DNA from: Geodermatophilus nigrescens
GTDB lineage: Bacteria; Actinomycetota; Actinomycetes; Mycobacteriales; Geodermatophilaceae
DNA length: 64,000 nucleotides
Assembly: GCF_900129495.1 (NCBI RefSeq)
Contig: NZ_FQVX01000001.1
Coordinates: 496,001 to 560,000 of the forward strand
Reading direction: 5' to 3'
In this document: positions 1 to 6,900 of the stretch, in pieces
Position numbering within the stretch: position 1 is the stretch's first letter
Layout: each line of letters opens with the position of its first letter
Notes under the pieces: generated by a model
What the model saw: the letters and a program-made list of their open reading frames with translations, nothing else
The model's database searches: none
What the model was told of the DNA's origin: nothing
Program-made: the position numbers and the translations under genes

Positions 1-837
1 CGGCTCGACGCGCACGTGCTGCTGCTCCTGGCCACGGCGGGCGCGGAGATCGACCACGCCGCCTGGACCGGCGACCCGGCCACCGCGGTGCGCGCCGCCA
101 CCGACGCCGACGCCGCGCTCCGGCGGCTGTGGGGGCCCGAGCGGCTCGCCGTCCTCCGGCTGGTCACCACGGCGCTGGCCCCGGTGGGCGACGCCGTCGC
201 CGCGGCCCGCCTCGCCGGGGACGCCGCCGCGGCGGCGGAGTGGACGGCGGCGGGAGAGGCGCTGCTCGCGCTGGGGCGGGAGGCGGTCGAGGACCACACG
301 CGGTCCGTCGGGCCGCACGGCGTCGAGGCGGCGGCGTGGCTCGCCCGGATGGAGGCGGAGGCCGCGCGGCTGGCCGGCCGGGCCGAGCCCGCGCTGTGGG
401 CGGCCGCCGTCGAGGCGTTCGGCTACGGGCACGTCTACGAGGAGGCCCGCTGCCGGTGGCGGCTGGCCGAGGCGCTGGTGGCCGCGGGGGACCGCGAGGC
501 CGCGCTCGCGCCGCTGACCGCGGCGGCCGCGACCGCCCGCTCGCTGGGCGCGGCGCCGCTGCTCGACGCGGTGACCGCGCTGGCCCGCCGCGCCCGGCTC
601 GAGCTGCCCGGCGCCGGCCGGGTGGTCGACGCGGCGGCGGTGTTCACCCCGCGCGAGACCGAGGTGCTGGCGCTGCTCGCCCGGGGCCGCACCAACCGGC
701 AGATCGGCCGCGAGCTCTACATCAGCGAGAAGACCGCCAGCGTGCACGTGAGCAACATCCTGGCCAAGCTCGGCGCGAGCTCCCGCACGGAGGCGGTCGC
801 CGTCGCGGCGTCGCGGGGTCTGCTGCCCACGGGTTGA
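1..837 (+). CDS. LuxR-family transcriptional regulator, C-terminal part (5' truncated by window)
   Basis: The frame is open from base 1, so the gene almost certainly begins upstream. The visible 278 residues are an Ala-rich helical region, as in the TPR-like middle of large LuxR (LAL/MalT-type) regulators, followed by a C-terminal LuxR HTH at about 640-825. The HTH reads FTPRETEVLALLARGRTNRQ, then ISEKTASVHVSNILAKLG, the canonical GerE/LuxR DNA-binding core. No effector domain can be assigned. It converges on the helicase gene and the two stop codons sit in a shared hairpin. The HTH call is firm; the class of N-terminal domain is inferred. Confidence 0.88.
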   Translation, partial: RLDAHVLLLLATAGAEIDHAAWTGDPATAVRAATDADAALRRLWGPERLAVLRLVTTALAPVGDAVAAARLAGDAAAAAEWTAAGEALLALGREAVEDHTRSVGPHGVEAAAWLARMEAEAARLAGRAEPALWAAAVEAFGYGHVYEEARCRWRLAEALVAAGDREAALAPLTAAAATARSLGAAPLLDAVTALARRARLELPGAGRVVDAAAVFTPRETEVLALLARGRTNRQIGRELYISEKTASVHVSNILAKLGASSRTEAVAVAASRGLLPTG

Positions 838-857
838 GAGGTGCGCCTGCACCTCTC
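836..857. terminator. Bidirectional hairpin terminator overlapping two convergent stop codons
   Basis: Perfect 9-bp inverted repeat GAGAGGTGC (836-844) and GCACCTCTC (849-857) with a GCCT loop. It includes the end of the LuxR stop codon and most of the helicase stop codon. There is no U-tract, which is usual for actinobacterial terminators. Confidence 0.75.
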
Positions 858-2652
858 ACAACATGGTGCGGAGGCGCTCCCGGCGGGCACGCAGCACCTC
901 GACCGACGCCGAGGCCGACGGCGGCCCGGGCACGGACTTGCGCAGCTCGGTGTGCACGACGCCGTGCGGCCGCGACGTCTTCGCCGCCACGCGGGCGACC
1001 AGCCGGTTGACCTCCCGCCGCAGCTCGGCGGCGTCGCGCCAGGAGCGGCCGGCGTCGTCCTCGTCGGGGTGGTCCTCGACGAGCGGCAGCTCGCCGGTGT
1101 CGTCGTCGTGTACCCGCTGGGCGATCCGCAGCCGCAGCTCGTCGTCGCGGCGGGCCAGCAGCGACGCCGTCTGCTCGGCGGTGAGCAGGCCGGGGATGCC
1201 GAGGAAGTCCTCGTCCTCGGGCGCCACGGCGACACCGCCGTCGGAGCCGGTGTGCGCCGTGCCGCCGTGCAGCACGTGCGCGAAGCGGGCGTCGGCCTCC
1301 AGCGCCTCCCACTGCTTGAGCCCGACCGCCTCGCGCTCCTTGGGCGGCAGCGGGTCGAGGTCGAGCGCCTCCGGGTCCTGCGCCTTCGGCGGCGGCATGA
1401 CGTGGTTGCGTTCCTTCTCCATCGACGCGGCCAGGCCGAGCAGCGGCCGGACGGCGGGGAGGAACACGGTGGCGGTCTCGTGCGACGCCCGCGACCGGAC
1501 GACGCGGCCGACGGCCTGGGCGAAGAACAGCGGCGTCCGGTAGGAGGTCATCCACGCGAGGACGGCGGCGCGCGGGACGTCGACGCCCTCGGAGATCATC
1601 CGGACGCAGACGGCGATCCGCGCCGAGCCGGTGGCGAACCGCTCGATCTTCTTCGACGCCTTGGGGTCGTCGGAGAGGATCAGCTCGGGCGCCTTGCCGG
1701 TCACCCGGCGGACGATCTTGGCGTAGGCGCGGGCGTCGTCCTGGTCGCTGGCGAGGATCAGCCCGGCGGCGTCGGGCATGCCGCCCTCCTCGCGCAGGTG
1801 CGTGATCCGGTCGTCCATGGCGGCGATGACGTGCGGCACCCACTGGCCCTTGGGGTCCAGCGCGGTGCGCCAGGCGGCCATCTCCACGGAGCGGGTGCCG
1901 GCCTCCGACAGCGACGCGGCGACGACCTCGCCGGCGGAGTTCCGCCAGCGCGCGGTGCCGGTGTAGGCGGCGAAGACGACCGGGCGGACGACGTTGTCGG
2001 CCAGCGCCTCCTTGTAGCCGTAGGTGTAGTCCGCACGGCTGACCAGCCCGGCGCCGTCGGCCGAGTCGCCCTCGAAGCCGTCCTCCTCGTAGCGCACGAA
2101 GGGGATGCGCTCGTCGGGCTTGGTGCGGAACGGCGTCCCGGTCAGGCACAGCCGGCGGGCGGCGAAGCCGTAGGCCTCCTCGATCGCCTCGCCCCAGGAC
2201 AGGCCGTCACCGGCGTGGTGGACCTCGTCGAGGATCACCAGCGTCTTGACGGCGGTGGCGCGCGCCGCGTGCAGCATCGGCTTGCCCGCCACCTGCGCGT
2301 ACGTCGTCACGTAGCCCTGGGTGCCGGCGCGCACCGGGCCGACGGCGTTGGTCAGGCCGGGGTCGAGCACGATGCCGAGCCGGTCGGCGGCGTCGGCCCA
2401 CTGCAGCCGCAGGTGGTCGGTCGGGCAGACGACGATCACGCGGGCGACCTCGCGCCGCTGCAGCAGCCGCGCGGCCAGCGTCAGGGCGAAGGTCGTCTTG
2501 CCCGCGCCCGGGGTCGCGGTGACGAGGAAGTCCTTGGGGGACGAGTCCTCGTAGCGCTCGAGGGCGGCCTGCTGCCACACCCGGAGCGGTCGGCTGGTCG
2601 TCTGCGGGGCGACCGCCCCGGCCCGTGCTGCGCTCGCCATCTCGGGGCCCAT
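856..2652 (-). CDS. DEAD/DEAH-box superfamily 2 helicase
   Basis: A 598-aa ATP-dependent helicase-like protein. An N-terminal RecA-like domain carries Walker A TATPGAGKTTFAL (about residues 45-57) and a DEVHH Walker B (about 145), and a C-terminal helicase domain has the motif VI-like QAVGRVVRSR. The layout resembles type III restriction/XPB-like SF2 ATPases, but no nuclease or methyltransferase is adjacent, so a restriction role is unsupported. The ATG at 2652 is chosen because the next 20 residues lead smoothly into the LRVWQQAALERY Q-motif region. It stands alone, convergent with the LuxR gene and separated from the downstream-oriented HTH gene by 157 nt. Confidence 0.88.
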   Translation of the reverse strand: MGPEMASAARAGAVAPQTTSRPLRVWQQAALERYEDSSPKDFLVTATPGAGKTTFALTLAARLLQRREVARVIVVCPTDHLRLQWADAADRLGIVLDPGLTNAVGPVRAGTQGYVTTYAQVAGKPMLHAARATAVKTLVILDEVHHAGDGLSWGEAIEEAYGFAARRLCLTGTPFRTKPDERIPFVRYEEDGFEGDSADGAGLVSRADYTYGYKEALADNVVRPVVFAAYTGTARWRNSAGEVVAASLSEAGTRSVEMAAWRTALDPKGQWVPHVIAAMDDRITHLREEGGMPDAAGLILASDQDDARAYAKIVRRVTGKAPELILSDDPKASKKIERFATGSARIAVCVRMISEGVDVPRAAVLAWMTSYRTPLFFAQAVGRVVRSRASHETATVFLPAVRPLLGLAASMEKERNHVMPPPKAQDPEALDLDPLPPKEREAVGLKQWEALEADARFAHVLHGGTAHTGSDGGVAVAPEDEDFLGIPGLLTAEQTASLLARRDDELRLRIAQRVHDDDTGELPLVEDHPDEDDAGRSWRDAAELRREVNRLVARVAAKTSRPHGVVHTELRKSVPGPPSASASVEVLRARRERLRTML

Positions 2653-2737
2653 CCTGCCTGGCGTCCGCGAGACACGCCCGACCGGTCACCTCCCGCGCGC
2701 CTCCGCGGGGGCGTCGTATACGCGCCGGTCCGCACGC

Positions 2738-2762
2738 CGCTGACCTGCGGTTTCCCTCAGCG
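2738..2762. repeat. Small stem-loop with loop CCTGCGGTTTCCC
   Basis: The inverted repeat CGCTGA/TCAGCG encloses a 13-nt loop. A near-identical sequence (CTGACCTGCGG then TTCC) recurs as a stem-loop at 6877-6898 just upstream of the DUF222-HNH gene. It lies in the 157-nt gap 2653-2809, which otherwise holds no gene. The role is unknown: it could be a terminator for the 2810-6775 operon or a dispersed motif. Confidence 0.4.
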
Positions 2763-2809
2763 GGACGGCGGCGGCGTGGCGCTCCTCACACGGCCGCCGG
2801 ACCGGTCCG

Positions 2810-3136
2810 TCACGCCTCGGACGCCTCACCCGTCCCGGCGCGGGACGCCCCGCCGTGCAGCAGGCGCAGGTGCGGCCCGGTGGGCACGTCGGTGCGCGGG
2901 TCGGCCACCTCGGGCAGGCCGGCGGCCCGGCGCACCCGGTTCTCCGGGACGTCGAGGGCGCGCGCGAGCTGCGTCGCCATCCACGGGCTGATCAGCGCCC
3001 AGCCGCGGCTGTGCGCCAGCCGCTCGAGCACCTCCGGCCCCACCGCGCCGCGGGCGCGGCGGGAGGTCTCGTACACGGTCTCGCCCAGCTCCCACAGCCG
3101 GCGGCGGACGAGGTCCTGCAGGTCCCTGGCGGCCAC
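2810..3136 (-). CDS. Small HTH-type DNA-binding protein at the end of the hydroxylase operon
   Basis: A 108-aa protein starting at GTG 3136, only 14 nt after the stop of the molybdenum-binding subunit, so probably the last gene of that operon. Residues about 40-75 (GWALISPWMATQLARALDVP, then ENRVRRAAGLP) have the spacing of an XRE-like helix-turn-helix. The N-terminus is charged and helical and the C-terminus looks disordered. The usual accessory gene in this position is an XdhC-like maturation factor, which this is not. It may regulate the operon, but that is inferred from position alone. Confidence 0.65.
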   Translation of the reverse strand: MAARDLQDLVRRRLWELGETVYETSRRARGAVGPEVLERLAHSRGWALISPWMATQLARALDVPENRVRRAAGLPEVADPRTDVPTGPHLRLLHGGASRAGTGEASEA

Positions 3137-3150
3137 CGGTCGATGATGGC

Positions 3151-5241
3151 TCAGGGGAGCGCCGTCAGCAGCCGGTCGAGGGTGACCGGCAGTTCGCGCA
3201 CCCGGACCCCGGTGGCGTGCCACACCGCGTTGGACACCGCGGCCGCCGTCCCGACGATGCCGATCTCGCCGATGCCCTTGGCGCCCATGACGTTGACGTA
3301 GGGGTCCTCCTCGTCGAGCCAGTGCGCCTGCACGTCGCCGACGTCGGCGTTGACCGTCACGTGGTACTCGGCGAGGTCGTGGTTGGCCACCTGCCCGATC
3401 CGCGGGTCCCAGACGCTGTTCTCGTGCAGCGCCATGGACAGGCCCATGGTCATGCCGCCGATGAACTGGGAGCGCGCGGTGCGCGGGTTGAGGATGCGCC
3501 CGCAGGCGAAGACGCCGAGCAGCCGCGGCACCCGGACCTCGCCGGTGTCGACGTCGACCCGCGCCTCGACGAACTGGGCGCCGAACGCGTAGGTGGCGTG
3601 CTCGTCGTCGGTGTCGGCCTGGTCCACCTGGCCCGACGCCTCGTCGCCGTCGCGCGGGTCGGTGCCGAACTTGCCGCGGAACTCGCGCGCCGCAACCGCG
3701 ATCGCCGAGCCCCACGTGTTGGTGCCCGACGAGCCGCCGGCGACCGAGGCGATCGGGTAGCGGGTGTCGCCGATGCGCACCTCGACGTCGTCGACGTCGA
3801 CCCCGAGCGCGTCCGCGGCGATCTGCGGCAGCACCGTCCAGGCGCCGGTGCCGAGGTCGGCGGCGCCGATCTCGACGACGTAGCGGCCGTCCTCGAAGCG
3901 CACATCGGCGGTCGACTGCGCCTGGCGCATGGTCGGGTAGACCGACGACGCGACGCCGGTGCCGACCAGCCAGCGGCCCTCGCGGCGCACGCCCGGCCGC
4001 GGGTCGCGCCCGGCCCAGCCGAAGCGCTCGGCGCCCTCGCGCAGGCACTCCACCAGGTGCCGGCTCGACCACGGCTGGCCGGTCTCGGGGTCGCGCTCGG
4101 GGTCGTTGCGGACGCGCAGCTCGATCGGGTCGATGCCGAGCTCGTGCGCCAGCTCGTCCATCGCGACCTCGGGGCCGAACATGCCGGGGCACTCGCCGGG
4201 CGCGCGGAACCAGGAGGGCACCGGGACGTCGAGGGCGGCCAGCCGGTGCGTCGTCCGCCGGGCGTTCGCGGTGTACATCATCCGGGCGGGGACGCCGGTC
4301 TGTTCGGCGAACTCCTTGATCCGGGAGGTCTGCTCGACGACGTCGAGGGTGAGGGCCCGGATGCGGCCGTCGCGGTCGGCGCCGAGCTGCATCCTCTGGA
4401 TGGTCGGCGTCCGGTAGCCGGCGAGGCTGAACATCTGCTGGCGGGTCAGGGCGAGCTTCACCGGCCGGCCGGGCAGTGCGCGGGCGGCCATGGTCACCAG
4501 GACGACGTTGGCGTGTGGGGTGCCCTTGGAGCCGAACCCGCCACCGACGTAGGGGCAGACGACCCGGACCTGCTCCTCCTCCAGCCCGAAGACCGTGCAC
4601 ACGGCCTTGCGGTCGGGGTGCACGCCCTGGGTGGAGTCCCACAGCGTGAGCGAGGAGCCGTCCCACAGTGCCGTGGAGGCGTGCGGCTCGAGCGGGTTGT
4701 TGTGCACCATCGCCGTCGCGTAGGTGTGACTGACGACGACGGCGCTGGCGGCGAGCTCGGCGTCGACGTCGCCCTGGACGACGTCGGTGTCGTAGGACGG
4801 GTTGACCTTCTCCGGGGCGTAGAGGCCGGGGTGGTCGACCGTGAGCGCGCTGTCGTGCTCCTGCTCGGCGTAGGTGACGACGACGAGGTCGGCGCCCTGC
4901 CGGGCGAGCTCGGAGGTCTCGGCGACGACGACGCCCACCACCTGGCCGCGGAAGGCGACGTCGGGGGACTGCAGCACGGCCAGCTCGGCGTCGTCGGTGG
5001 AGGCCAGCCGCTCGGCGTTCTCGGAGGTGAGCACGGCGAGGACCCCGTCGAGCGCCTCGGCGGCCTCCGTGTCGATGCCGGTGATGCGCCCGCGGGCGAC
5101 GGTGGCCTGGACGGGGTGGCAGAACGCTGGCGACTCGACCGGCGTCTCGTAGGCGTACGTGGCGGTGCCGCGGACCTTCTGGACGCCGTCGCGGCGGACC
5201 AGGTCGCGGCCCATCGCGCGGGGCTCGAGGAGGTCGGTCAC
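3151..5241 (-). CDS. Molybdenum hydroxylase, Mo-cofactor-binding large subunit (aldehyde/xanthine dehydrogenase family)
   Basis: A 696-aa catalytic subunit of a three-component molybdenum hydroxylase (xanthine dehydrogenase/PaoC-YagR type). It oxidises an aldehyde or N-heterocycle with water-derived oxygen and passes electrons to the FAD and 2Fe-2S subunits. Visible signatures include the VRVVCPYVGGGFGSKG cofactor loop, the RAPGECPGMFGPEVAMDELA segment and C-terminal GAKGIGEIGIVGTAAAVSNA, which supplies the conserved active-site Glu of the family. The GTG at 5241 overlaps the stop of the FAD gene as GTGA, implying coupled translation. Length is typical for a separate large subunit. The substrate cannot be read from sequence. 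Confidence 0.92.
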   Translation of the reverse strand: MTDLLEPRAMGRDLVRRDGVQKVRGTATYAYETPVESPAFCHPVQATVARGRITGIDTEAAEALDGVLAVLTSENAERLASTDDAELAVLQSPDVAFRGQVVGVVVAETSELARQGADLVVVTYAEQEHDSALTVDHPGLYAPEKVNPSYDTDVVQGDVDAELAASAVVVSHTYATAMVHNNPLEPHASTALWDGSSLTLWDSTQGVHPDRKAVCTVFGLEEEQVRVVCPYVGGGFGSKGTPHANVVLVTMAARALPGRPVKLALTRQQMFSLAGYRTPTIQRMQLGADRDGRIRALTLDVVEQTSRIKEFAEQTGVPARMMYTANARRTTHRLAALDVPVPSWFRAPGECPGMFGPEVAMDELAHELGIDPIELRVRNDPERDPETGQPWSSRHLVECLREGAERFGWAGRDPRPGVRREGRWLVGTGVASSVYPTMRQAQSTADVRFEDGRYVVEIGAADLGTGAWTVLPQIAADALGVDVDDVEVRIGDTRYPIASVAGGSSGTNTWGSAIAVAAREFRGKFGTDPRDGDEASGQVDQADTDDEHATYAFGAQFVEARVDVDTGEVRVPRLLGVFACGRILNPRTARSQFIGGMTMGLSMALHENSVWDPRIGQVANHDLAEYHVTVNADVGDVQAHWLDEEDPYVNVMGAKGIGEIGIVGTAAAVSNAVWHATGVRVRELPVTLDRLLTALP

Positions 5242-6269
5242 GAGGTCGCTCCCTCGGTCAGGTCGCGCAGGGTGGCGGTGATGGTGCGGGTGAGCAGCGG
5301 GATCTTGAAGCCGTTGCCGCCGTCGACGCCGGGCTGCGGCTGGGCGGCGGCGAGCTCGGCCTCGGCGGCGGCGCGGAAGGCGTGCTCGGTGGCGGGGCCG
5401 CCGCGCAGCACCTCCTCGGCGCGGGTCGCGCGCCAGGGCACGTGCGCGACGCCGCCGAGGGCCAGGCGCACGTCGCGCACGGTGTCGCCGTCGACGTCGA
5501 GCGCGGCGGCGACCGACACGAGCGCGAAGGCGTAGGACGCGCGGTCGCGGACCTTGCGGTAGGTGGAGCGGGCGGCCATCGGCAGCGGCGGGAGCTCGAT
5601 GGCGGTGACGAGGTCGCCGTGCCCGAGGACGGTGTCGCGGCTCGGGTCGTCGCCGGGGAGCCGGTGCAGCTCGCGGAAGGGCAGCGTGCGCGCGCCCTGC
5701 GGGCCGAGGACGTGGACGACGGCGTCGAGGGCGGCCAGCGCCACCGCCATGTCGGAGGGGTGCGTGGCGATGCACGTATCCGCCGCGGTGGCGTCGGGCA
5801 GCGCGGCCGGGACGCCCAGCACGGCGTGGTAGCGGGTGTATCCGCCGACCGCCGCACAGCCGCTGCCGGGCTCGCGCTTGTTGCAGGCGGTGGTGACGTC
5901 CTGGAAGTAGACGCAGCGGGTGCGCTGCAGCGGGTTGCCGCCGACGGTCGCGAGGTTGCGCAGCTGGCCGTTCGCGCCGGCGAGCAGGGCCTGGGCGAGC
6001 ACCGGGTAGTGCTCGCGGACCCGGCGGTCGGCGGCGAGCTCGCTGTTGCTGACGGCGGCGCCCACCAGCAGGCCGCCGTCGGCGGTGTCGGTGGTCTCCC
6101 GCGAGGTGAGGGTGCGGACGTCGACCACCAGGTCGGGCCGGGCGACGCCGAGCTTGAGGTGGTCGACGAGGTTGGTGCCGCCGCCGAGGAAGACGGCGTT
6201 GGGTTCGGCGCTGACCTCCCGGACGGCCTCGGCGACGGAGCCGGGGCGGGCGAAGGCGAACGGCTTCAC
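5238..6269 (-). CDS. Molybdenum hydroxylase, FAD-binding medium subunit
   Basis: A 343-aa FAD_binding_5 (CoxM/YagS-like) subunit that carries electrons between the Fe-S and Mo subunits. The FAD loop is seen as FLGGGTNLVDHLK near residues 27-39 and the second conserved block as LRNLATVGGNPLQRTRC. A cysteine-containing insert (DVTTACNKREPGSGC) resembles PaoB/YagS, whose extra cysteines hold a 4Fe-4S cluster; that assignment is inferred. Start GTG 6269 and stop 5238 both sit in GTGA overlaps with neighbours, so the three subunits are co-transcribed and probably translationally coupled. Confidence 0.92.
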   Translation of the reverse strand: MKPFAFARPGSVAEAVREVSAEPNAVFLGGGTNLVDHLKLGVARPDLVVDVRTLTSRETTDTADGGLLVGAAVSNSELAADRRVREHYPVLAQALLAGANGQLRNLATVGGNPLQRTRCVYFQDVTTACNKREPGSGCAAVGGYTRYHAVLGVPAALPDATAADTCIATHPSDMAVALAALDAVVHVLGPQGARTLPFRELHRLPGDDPSRDTVLGHGDLVTAIELPPLPMAARSTYRKVRDRASYAFALVSVAAALDVDGDTVRDVRLALGGVAHVPWRATRAEEVLRGGPATEHAFRAAAEAELAAAQPQPGVDGGNGFKIPLLTRTITATLRDLTEGATS

Positions 6270-6775
6270 CGGGCACCGCCGGCCTGCTGCACCGCCGGGG
6301 TGATGGTGGCGTAGGCGGCGCAGCGGCAGAGGTTGCCGCTCATCCGCTCGCTGACCTCGGCGTCGCTGAGCTCGGGGTCGCTCGTGAGGTCGGCGGTGGC
6401 GTGGCTCGGCCAGCCGCGGTCGACCTCGCTGAGGAGGCCGACGGCCGAGCAGACCTGCCCGGGCGTGCAGTAGCCGCACTGGAAGGCGTCGTGGTCGAGG
6501 AAGGCCTGCTGCACCGGGTGGAGCTCGCCCTCGGGTGCGAGGCCGTTCGCCGTCGTGATCTCCGCGCCGTCGTGGGCGACGGCGAGGGCGAGGCAGAGCA
6601 GGGCGCGCTCGCCGTCGAGGATCACCGTGCAGGCGCCGCACTGGCCGTGGTCGCAGCCCTTCTTCGGGCTGGTGTTGCCCAGCCGCTCGCGGAGGAGGTC
6701 GAGCAGGGTGGTGCGGGTGTCGACGGTGAGCTCGTGCAGCTCGCCGTCCACCGTGAGCCTGATGTCGGCGTCCAT
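6266..6775 (-). CDS. Molybdenum hydroxylase, 2Fe-2S small subunit
   Basis: A 169-aa electron-transfer subunit. The N-terminal plant-type 2Fe-2S domain has CDHGQCGAC and a following Cys (LLCLALA); the C-terminal helical domain has QCGYCTPGQ and NLCRCAAY for the second cluster. This is the CoxS/YagT pattern of typical length. There is no twin-arginine signal at the N-terminus, unlike periplasmic PaoA, so a cytoplasmic enzyme is expected. It is the first gene of the four-gene operon; upstream lies a 28-bp palindrome that may act as operator. Confidence 0.93.
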   Translation of the reverse strand: MDADIRLTVDGELHELTVDTRTTLLDLLRERLGNTSPKKGCDHGQCGACTVILDGERALLCLALAVAHDGAEITTANGLAPEGELHPVQQAFLDHDAFQCGYCTPGQVCSAVGLLSEVDRGWPSHATADLTSDPELSDAEVSERMSGNLCRCAAYATITPAVQQAGGAR

Positions 6776-6841
6776 GGGCTCGTCGGTGCCCGCTGGCCGT
6801 CGCGCGGTAACCGGGGAATCCGGACGTCGGCGTCTCGTTTC

Positions 6842-6869
6842 GCCGTGTCACCCGATCGGGTGACACGGC
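6842..6869. promoter_or_regulatory. Perfect 28-bp palindrome between the hydroxylase operon and the HNH gene
   Basis: GCCGTGTCACCCGATC reads into its exact complement, centred on GATC at 6854-6857. It lies 67 nt upstream of the first hydroxylase ATG and 32 nt upstream of the divergent HNH gene, a good place for an operator of a dimeric regulator with half-site GTGTCACCC. A cruciform or terminator role cannot be excluded. Confidence 0.6.
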
Positions 6870-6876
6870 ACTGCCC

Positions 6877-6898
6877 CTGACCTGCGGATTCCTGTCAG
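6877..6898. repeat. Stem-loop CTGAC-loop-GTCAG with CTGCGGATTCC core
   Basis: CTGAC (6877-6881) pairs with GTCAG (6894-6898). The loop CTGCGGATTCCT differs by few bases from the loop of the 2738-2762 element. It ends two bases before the GTG annotated as the HNH start, so it lies in the leader of that gene if transcription starts upstream. Confidence 0.4.
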
Positions 6899-6900
6899 AG

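Noticed and set aside
856-2652. Restriction or defence helicase
   Set aside because: No methyltransferase, nuclease or defence genes nearby; only a generic SF2 helicase can be supported.
841-2991. Long plus-strand open frames opposite the helicase and similar 500-1000 codon frames elsewhere
   Set aside because: Shadow frames typical of >75% G+C DNA; low-complexity Arg/Gly/Pro/Ala/His content and no domain signatures.
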